Shown here: one piece after another, positions 6,955-11,438 of the stretch
Layout of the letters: the number at the start of each line of letters is the position of its first letter
Numbering within the stretch: the stretch's first letter is position 1
NCBI GenBank assembly: GCA_040509495.1
Contig: JBEVKW010000351.1
Coordinates: 1 to 11,438 of the forward strand
Direction: 5' to 3'
Length of the DNA stretch: 11,438 nt
DNA from: Terrimonas_A sp040509495
Lineage (GTDB): Bacteria; Bacteroidota; Bacteroidia; Chitinophagales; Chitinophagaceae
Position numbers and translations under genes: made by a program
Notes under the pieces: generated by a model
What the model was told of the DNA's origin: nothing
Database searches by the model: none
What the model saw: only the letters and a program-made list of their open reading frames with translations

Positions 6955-7689
6955 ATGCAAGTTTACAGTTGTCAGGAAAATGGACTGGATCATCATACTG
7001 GATATCATAACTATGTGTTCATTGAATCGCTAACACCTTCTGCCTGTATATGCCTGCTGATAGACCGGCTTTCAACTGCTGAACCCAACGGATCAATAAA
7101 GAAAAAATTAGACCTGCTTCTGCAAAACATCGTCCATGAAAAAAAGCAGCATCAACCAAATGACCTCAGAACAAAACATCCCGGAGTGATCCTGAGAGAA
7201 ATACTGGAAGTCATTTATATCGAGCTGAATATTTTTTTTCATCCTGATAGTACTTCATCAAAACCATTTAGTTCATTTACGCTCGCTGTATTTGACGAAG
7301 AAATGAATAAAGGAGCACTCCTGGGCGTGGGAGAAAGCATACTCGGCATCAACGGAAAACTAATGCAGTTTACAGCTGATAGCAATACTATTCCGGTAAT
7401 CAGTACTCCCGGTACATTCGACACATGGTTTGAACATCATCAGCAAAAAATAGCACTGTCAACCATTCAGGATATCAGCATCGCATCGAACGGGATATTA
7501 ACCTTTCAAAGGATCAACCAGCATACTGCTGAGATAAATCCTGTCACTTTTTTACTTACTGATCAGCCACAGGAAAACGAACCGGATATGCTATCAGTAA
7601 GACTGAGATCACTTGCTGAAAAATATAGTCTCTTCCCGGCAGATGACATAGCGATCGTACGCATCTTGTTCAACAAGGTTATTACATGA
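6955..7689 (+). CDS. Probable degenerate PP2C-like (PPM) protein
   Basis: The 244-residue soluble product has no signal peptide and no family I can name with certainty. Its length and motif order resemble a small bacterial PP2C serine/threonine phosphatase. ID-R at 36-38 stands where the family has A-D-G. GVGESILGINGKLMQFTAD (124-142) stands where the family has the GDSRxYLxRxGxLxQLTxD block. DISIASNGI (173-181) stands for the usual D-x-LLLASDGL, and DDIAIVRI (230-237) for the closing D-D-x-T-x-x-x-V strand. If the match is right, several acidic metal-binding or catalytic positions are altered (DG to DR, GDS to GES, SDG to SNG) while D37 and D230/D231 remain. It would then be a weak or inactive phosphatase, perhaps a binding or regulatory protein. 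It is convergent with the Panacea gene, with 16 bases between them. The call rests on pattern matching only. Confidence 0.45.
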   Translation: MQVYSCQENGLDHHTGYHNYVFIESLTPSACICLLIDRLSTAEPNGSIKKKLDLLLQNIVHEKKQHQPNDLRTKHPGVILREILEVIYIELNIFFHPDSTSSKPFSSFTLAVFDEEMNKGALLGVGESILGINGKLMQFTADSNTIPVISTPGTFDTWFEHHQQKIALSTIQDISIASNGILTFQRINQHTAEINPVTFLLTDQPQENEPDMLSVRLRSLAEKYSLFPADDIAIVRILFNKVIT

Positions 7690-7705
7690 AACAGTTTTGA
7701 ACAGG

Positions 7706-8206
7706 TCACCTCTCCCTTATCCCATAAATAAACTTCTTGTAAAAGACCCTCATTGATTCTTTCGAAATCACGGAGCTGCACCTGTCTTCATCCGCAAAAC
7801 CCTTTCGTGCATCGATCCATGGCGCATCGCCATGTGTAAGTTTTTCGAGATCGGCGGCGCTGAGTTTTGCATACCCGTCCGCCACCTGGTGGATCAGGTC
7901 CAACTGCTCTTCGTCTATCATGCCAGGCAATATTTCAGAAGGTTTCTTTTCTCCCGGCGGGGAATAGAAAGCAAACTCCGTATACAGCAGGGACTGGTCC
8001 TTAAACCGGTCAAACACCGGCCGGCAGACCGGCCCGTGTAACCAGGCCTGGAAATCTTCCCCGATCACCGGCTGATCGAAATACGCCAAATGAAATGCCT
8101 GCACATAATACAATAGCTTTTGCAGCTTCAGATGAGACATTTTACCTCCGCGCTCAAAGATGTACTCACTGAGAATTTTTGCGTCTACAGTTTTGATAAA
8201 GCCCAT
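7706..8206 (-). CDS. Panacea domain (DUF4065, SocA-like) protein, putative antitoxin
   Basis: The 166-residue soluble product is almost entirely one Panacea domain. Diagnostic segments are HLKLQKLLYYVQAFHLAYF (about 25-43), EDFQAWLHGPVCRPVF (about 50-65) and, near the C-terminus, LSAADLEKLTHGDAPWIDAR. Known members include SocA of Caulobacter, a ClpXP adaptor for its toxin SocB, and antitoxins paired with many unrelated toxins. The ATG at 8206 gives the complete domain. No recognised toxin gene adjoins it: the gene beyond its 3' end is convergent, and upstream on the same strand there is only a possible 73-residue ORF ending 43 bases before the start. It may be a solitary antitoxin, a proteolytic adaptor, or half of a pair with an unrecognised partner. 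Confidence 0.85.
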   Translation of the reverse strand: MGFIKTVDAKILSEYIFERGGKMSHLKLQKLLYYVQAFHLAYFDQPVIGEDFQAWLHGPVCRPVFDRFKDQSLLYTEFAFYSPPGEKKPSEILPGMIDEEQLDLIHQVADGYAKLSAADLEKLTHGDAPWIDARKGFADEDRCSSVISKESMRVFYKKFIYGIRER

Positions 8207-8249
8207 AAACTGGATTTGGTTTCAATACAAATTTGCCCCGTAAACAAAG

Positions 8250-8471
8250 TCAAGCAATGAGGAAAAAACAATTTCTCAGCGTTTTTTTCTCATAGAAACT
8301 CATGGCTTTTTGAGTATATCGGTTTAACCAGGCCGTCTCCGCGCCAGGGGCGGCCATGCCCAGCAGCCATCCGTTCTCAGCCATCGCCTGTATATCCCTG
8401 CTCAACGATCTGCTTTCCGTCAAACACAAAATTTCACTACCTTTTCCTGTAAACCCCTTCGTATGAAGCAT
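8250..8471 (-). CDS. Possible small protein upstream of the Panacea gene (weak)
   Basis: An open frame of 73 codons runs from an ATG at 8471 to a TGA at 8250, starting MLHTKGFTGKG and ending LRNCFFLIA. It contains a plausible amphipathic stretch (SRDIQAMAENGWLLGMAAP). Codon choice in the middle looks like that of neighbouring genes. It lies on the same strand as the Panacea gene, 43 bases upstream. That position would suit an antitoxin's partner. Against it: it resembles no family I know, its start overlaps the first nine bases of the divergent DUF1003 gene, and it covers that gene's probable promoter. It may be a chance ORF in a 256-base intergenic region. Confidence 0.2.
   Translation of the reverse strand: MLHTKGFTGKGSEILCLTESRSLSRDIQAMAENGWLLGMAAPGAETAWLNRYTQKAMSFYEKKTLRNCFFLIA
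8438..8445 (+). promoter_or_regulatory. Possible -7 box of the DUF1003 gene
   Basis: TACCTTTT matches TAnnTTTG except at the last base and ends 17 bases before the ATG at 8463, implying a leader of only about 10-12 bases. This is a single weak motif. Confidence 0.25.
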
Positions 8472-9116
8472 AGAACATCCCCTATAGAATGCTCTTTCAC
8501 CGACTATCTCAAACAACACGCGCCGGAAAAAGAAGATATCTCCAGCCTGGCACCGGAAGAGTTGATCGAGTTGCGAAGAAACTATATCGATCAACTGCTG
8601 CTGGAAGATCACGGTGAACTGGATGAAGTCGCAAAGCTTGTTGCAAAAAGCATCAACAATCGCAGAATGTTGTCCAATGTAAAACCCAGCCCTTCCGGCC
8701 AGAATTCTTCCTTCGGAGAACGTCTCGCGGATAAAGTCGCCAGCTTTGGCGGCAGCTGGAGATTTATCATCATTTTCTTTGCGATACTTATCGCCTGGAT
8801 GATCCTCAATGTATGGTGGCTTAATAATAAGGGCTTCGATCCATACCCGTTTATCCTGCTAAACCTCATCCTCTCCTGCCTCGCATCCATACAGGCGCCG
8901 ATCATTATGATGAGCCAGAACAGGCAGGAAGATAAAGACCGTGAGCGCGCTGAACATGATTATAAAGTAAACCTGAAGGCGGAAGTGGAGATCCGCATGC
9001 TGCATGAAAAGCTCGATCATTTGTTGCTTCATCAAAACAAACGACTGCTGGAGATCCAGAAATTACAGATGCAAATGCTGGAAGGAATTGAGAAGAAGAT
9101 CAATACACAAATTTAA
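8463..9116 (+). CDS. DUF1003 inner-membrane protein
   Basis: The 217-residue product belongs to DUF1003 (PF06210), whose function is unknown. The family core is clear: FGGSWRFI leads into transmembrane helix 1 (about 100-119). The conserved FDPYPFILLNLILSCLAS then begins transmembrane helix 2 (about 129-150), which ends APIIMMSQNRQ, followed by DRERAEHDYKVNLKAE. The charged helical tail (about 150-213, heptad-like LHEKLDHLLLHQNKRLLEIQKLQMQML) should form a cytoplasmic coiled coil and may mediate oligomerisation. The N-terminal 90 residues are hydrophilic and precede the core. The gene is divergent from the Panacea side and followed by a 234-base gap before htpG, so it is probably monocistronic. 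Confidence 0.85.
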   Translation: MKHRTSPIECSFTDYLKQHAPEKEDISSLAPEELIELRRNYIDQLLLEDHGELDEVAKLVAKSINNRRMLSNVKPSPSGQNSSFGERLADKVASFGGSWRFIIIFFAILIAWMILNVWWLNNKGFDPYPFILLNLILSCLASIQAPIIMMSQNRQEDKDRERAEHDYKVNLKAEVEIRMLHEKLDHLLLHQNKRLLEIQKLQMQMLEGIEKKINTQI

Positions 9117-9298
9117 TAACGCGCATTCCGCGAATGGAAGATGCAACGGTGATCCGAATAGATTATCCGCCGAAACGAGCGCAAGGCCTGGTGTTTTATA
9201 TGTTGTCCGTATTCACTGCACTTCGCCATGTAAGCCGCATTCCCCTCACGCCACGCCATTCTCAAATGTATCTGTCACTTTGTCCGCACCGGCATCTT

Positions 9299-9314
9299 TG
9301 GAACACCCCTTGCA
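9299..9314 (+). promoter_or_regulatory. Putative sigma-54 (RpoN) promoter of htpG
   Basis: TGGAACACCCCTTGCA matches the -24/-12 consensus TGGCACG-N4-TTGCW at every fixed base except two (C to A at the fourth, G to A at the seventh). The essential GG and GC pairs have the exact spacing. The predicted start site is about 12 bases downstream, near 9325, leaving a leader of about 25 bases to the htpG ATG. TGTCA (9273-9277) and TGTCC (9281-9285), eight bases apart, sit 14 bases before the -24 element and could be a regulator half-site pair. Confidence 0.55.
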
Positions 9315-9350
9315 TAAAGCCACCAGCTAATACTCTAAACATATCCAAAT

Positions 9351-11240
9351 ATGCAAGAAAAAGGTACAATCTCCATCCACACCGAGAATATCTTCCCGAT
9401 CATTAAAAAGTTTCTCTATTCTGATCATGAGATCTTCCTGAGAGAGTTGGTTTCCAACGCTGTAGATGCTACGCAAAAGATCAAACGCCTCTCTTCAATA
9501 GGTCAGTACAAAGGCGAACTGGGAGAACTCAAGGTGGACGTGTCATTTGACAAAGAGAAAAAAACCATTACTGTCAGCGACCGTGGCCTCGGCATGACAG
9601 CAGACGAGATCAAGAAATACATCAACCAGATCGCATTTTCCGGCGCCACAGAATTCGTGGAAAAATTCAAAGACGCCAAAGACGCGAACGAGCTGATCGG
9701 AAAATTCGGCCTTGGCTTTTACTCCGCCTTTATGGTAGCCGATAAGGTAGAGATCCAAACCCTGTCGCACCAGGAAGGTGCCGTCCCGGCCCGCTGGATC
9801 TGCGATGGCAGTACCGAGTTTGAGATCACCGAAGGCAACCGCACAACGCGTGGTACCGACATCATTCTTCACATCAATGCTGATTCCGAAGAATTCCTCG
9901 ATCAGCACAAACTGGAAGAGATCCTCAAAAAACATTGCGCATTCCTGCCGGTTCCTGTTGTGTTCGGTAAACGCAACACTTCCGTAGAAGACGGGCAGGA
10001 TGAGAACGGCGAAACGAAATATAAAACTGTTGAGATAGATAATATCATCAACAACACGAATCCTATCTGGACTAAATCTCCTTCTGAATTGTCTGATCAG
10101 GATTACCTGGATTTCTATCACCAGTTATACCCAATGTCCGACGATCCATTGTTCTGGATCCACCTGAATGTTGATTACCCTTTCAACCTGACCGGCGTTC
10201 TATACTTCCCTAAAGTAAAGAAGGAAGTGGAGCTTCGTCCCAATAAGATCAAGCTGTTCTCCCGCCAGGTATTCATCACTGATGAAGTAAAAGACATTGT
10301 ACCTGAATTCCTGATGTTGCTGCATGGTGTGATCGATTCTCCGGATATTCCGCTGAACGTATCCCGCAGCTTCTTACAGGCAGATAGCCATGTTAAAAAG
10401 ATCAACTCGCATATCACCAAGAAAGTGGCGGATAAGCTCGGCGACCTTTTCAAAAAAGACCGCAAAGGCTATGAAGAGAAATGGAGCGATATCGGCCTGT
10501 TTGTGAAATACGGGATGCTTACGGATGAGAAGTTCTATGATCGCGCCAAAGACTTCGTATTGCTGAACAATACAAAAGATGAAGTCTTCACGCTTAGCGA
10601 ATACGAAGAGAAAGTAGCACCGCTGCAAACAGAAAAAGAAGGCAACAAAGTCTATCTCTATACAACAGATCCGGGCAAGCAGGATTCATTTATTCAATCC
10701 GCTAATGCAAGAGGATATGATGTATTGCTGATGAACTCTCCGCTGGATAATCACTTCATCGGTCAGCTGGAACAGAAACTGGAGAAAACACAGGTAAAAC
10801 GTGTTGATTCCGGCACGATCGACTCATTGATCAAAAAAGATGAGCCGCTGCCTTCTGTATTAAGCGAAGAGCAATCAGCTACAGTAAAAACAGTGTTTGA
10901 AAAAGCGGTGAAGAAACCTGGTATGAATGTGCATGTTGAAAGCCTTTCACCATCTGAATTACCGGTGACCGTTACCATGGATGAATTCATGCGCCGCATG
11001 AAAGACATGGCTGCGATGGGCGGCGGTGGCGGAATGAACTTCTATGGTTCATTACCGGATAACTATAATGTGACCGTCAACAGCAATCACCCGTTGATCG
11101 GAAAGATCGCTTCGGCTTCTTCGGAAGAAGAAAAAGAAGGAATGGCGAAGCAGGCTTTTGATCTCGCATTGTTGTCTCAGGGATTACTGACCGGTGCGGA
11201 GTTGACGGAGTTTGTGAAGAGAAGCGTGGCGATGTTGTAA
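9351..11240 (+). CDS. htpG: Molecular chaperone HtpG (bacterial Hsp90)
   Basis: The 629-residue ATP-dependent cytosolic chaperone remodels client proteins, typically with DnaK. The N-terminal GHKL ATPase motifs are complete: the catalytic E32 with N36 and D39 in LRELVSNAVDA, D77-x-G-x-G in SDRGLGMT (77-82), and the lid/phosphate loop GKFGLGFYSAF (117-127). The middle domain (about 230-490) contains NVSRSFLQ, the conserved loop carrying the arginine that contacts ATP. The C-terminal dimerisation domain follows and holds a glycine run (AAMGGGGGMNF). There is no MEEVD tail, as expected for a bacterial protein. The ATG at 9351 gives the normal N-terminus. The gene appears to stand alone, with a sigma-54-type promoter and a strong terminator, consistent with stress-responsive control. 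Confidence 0.96.
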   Translation: MQEKGTISIHTENIFPIIKKFLYSDHEIFLRELVSNAVDATQKIKRLSSIGQYKGELGELKVDVSFDKEKKTITVSDRGLGMTADEIKKYINQIAFSGATEFVEKFKDAKDANELIGKFGLGFYSAFMVADKVEIQTLSHQEGAVPARWICDGSTEFEITEGNRTTRGTDIILHINADSEEFLDQHKLEEILKKHCAFLPVPVVFGKRNTSVEDGQDENGETKYKTVEIDNIINNTNPIWTKSPSELSDQDYLDFYHQLYPMSDDPLFWIHLNVDYPFNLTGVLYFPKVKKEVELRPNKIKLFSRQVFITDEVKDIVPEFLMLLHGVIDSPDIPLNVSRSFLQADSHVKKINSHITKKVADKLGDLFKKDRKGYEEKWSDIGLFVKYGMLTDEKFYDRAKDFVLLNNTKDEVFTLSEYEEKVAPLQTEKEGNKVYLYTTDPGKQDSFIQSANARGYDVLLMNSPLDNHFIGQLEQKLEKTQVKRVDSGTIDSLIKKDEPLPSVLSEEQSATVKTVFEKAVKKPGMNVHVESLSPSELPVTVTMDEFMRRMKDMAAMGGGGGMNFYGSLPDNYNVTVNSNHPLIGKIASASSEEEKEGMAKQAFDLALLSQGLLTGAELTEFVKRSVAML

Positions 11241-11265
11241 TATTTTTTCGTCTTAAGAATATATC

Positions 11266-11318
11266 GCGGCCCTCCTGCGCTTCGTTTCCGACGGGCGTAG
11301 CGAGGGTCGCGCTTTTTT
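11266..11318 (+). terminator. Strong intrinsic terminator after htpG
   Basis: Bases 11266-11280 (GCGGCCCTCCTGCGC) pair with 11295-11310 (GCGTAGCGAGGGTCGC) with two G-U pairs and one bulged C. The loop can add CGT with ACG. A run of six Ts (11313-11318) follows. It lies 25 bases after the htpG stop codon. Confidence 0.85.
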
Positions 11319-11438
11319 AAATTGGGAACTTCAAGGGGATCGTTTTCGCTTCGGTATGGGCTTAATATGAAACTGGCGTAGGGGAACGCGGCGAACGCAA
11401 CGATACGCGGCGGGCGCGGCGAAATACATATCTTCTCC
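11319..11438. other. Intergenic tail, no supported gene
   Basis: I see no gene start here. The second half is GC-rich and repetitive: CGCGGCGAA occurs at 11387-11395 and again at 11415-11423, with related GCG units between. On the minus strand one frame is open from the window edge to a TGA at 11331-11333 (35 codons, ending IPKRKRSP), which could be the end of a gene entering from the right, but nothing in it is recognisable. The stretch may equally be a dispersed intergenic repeat. Confidence 0.4.

Noticed and set aside
8228..8253. Possible minus-strand promoter of the Panacea gene (TTGACTTTG then CAAATTTG)
   Set aside because: The -7-like box has one mismatch and the distance to the upstream TTG or TTTG is too short for the usual Bacteroidota spacing, so I did not list it.
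9004..9406. Plus-strand ORFs across the end of the DUF1003 gene and the gap before htpG
   Set aside because: They overlap two solid genes in other frames and cover the sigma-54-like promoter; their residue composition does not look like a protein.
9579..9596. Arginine in the HtpG motif DRGLGM where E. coli has DNGVGM
   Set aside because: This second position varies among Hsp90 proteins; the Asp and glycines that matter are kept.

Overview
The window looks like chromosomal DNA of a Bacteroidota bacterium, most likely family Chitinophagaceae. The reasons are the moderate G+C, the lack of clear Shine-Dalgarno sequences, AT-rich upstream boxes of the TAnnTTTG type (the -7 element of the Bacteroidota primary sigma factor), a serC-DUF1015 gene pair, and protein sequences typical of that phylum. 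The genus is inference; no rRNA or marker gene beyond htpG is present.

Layout. Positions 1-471 form one large imperfect palindrome with its axis near 236. Its two arms carry the 5' ends of two divergent, closely related genes for secreted metal-dependent S1/P1-nuclease / zinc-phospholipase-C-like enzymes. The left copy (1-95, minus) leaves the window. The right copy (377-1330, plus) is complete. Next comes a two-gene operon, serC (1464-2537) and a DUF1015 gene (2544-3764), pointing to serine biosynthesis. Positions 3883-4905 encode an exported TPR protein and 5088-6875 a long-chain acyl-CoA synthetase. Both are preceded by AT-rich inverted repeats, and the synthetase gene ends at a clear intrinsic terminator (6901-6941). 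Then follow a 244-residue protein that looks like a degenerate PP2C phosphatase (6955-7689), a convergent Panacea/DUF4065 (SocA-like) gene (7706-8206, minus), a possible small minus-strand ORF, a DUF1003 membrane protein (8463-9116), and htpG (9351-11240). htpG has a near-consensus sigma-54 promoter and a strong terminator. The last 120 bases are GC-rich, contain short repeats and have no gene I can support.

How the genes relate. Only serC-DUF1015 is convincingly co-transcribed. The others look like single-gene units with their own boxes or terminators. The most unusual points are the long head-to-head inverted duplication, the sigma-54-type signal before an Hsp90 gene, the phosphatase-like protein lacking several catalytic acidic residues, the Panacea antitoxin-type gene without an obvious toxin, and the DGHHR motif in the DUF1015 protein next to serC. 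I did not find a clear new multi-gene defence or mobile system; no transposase, integrase, CRISPR array, tRNA or rRNA was recognised.
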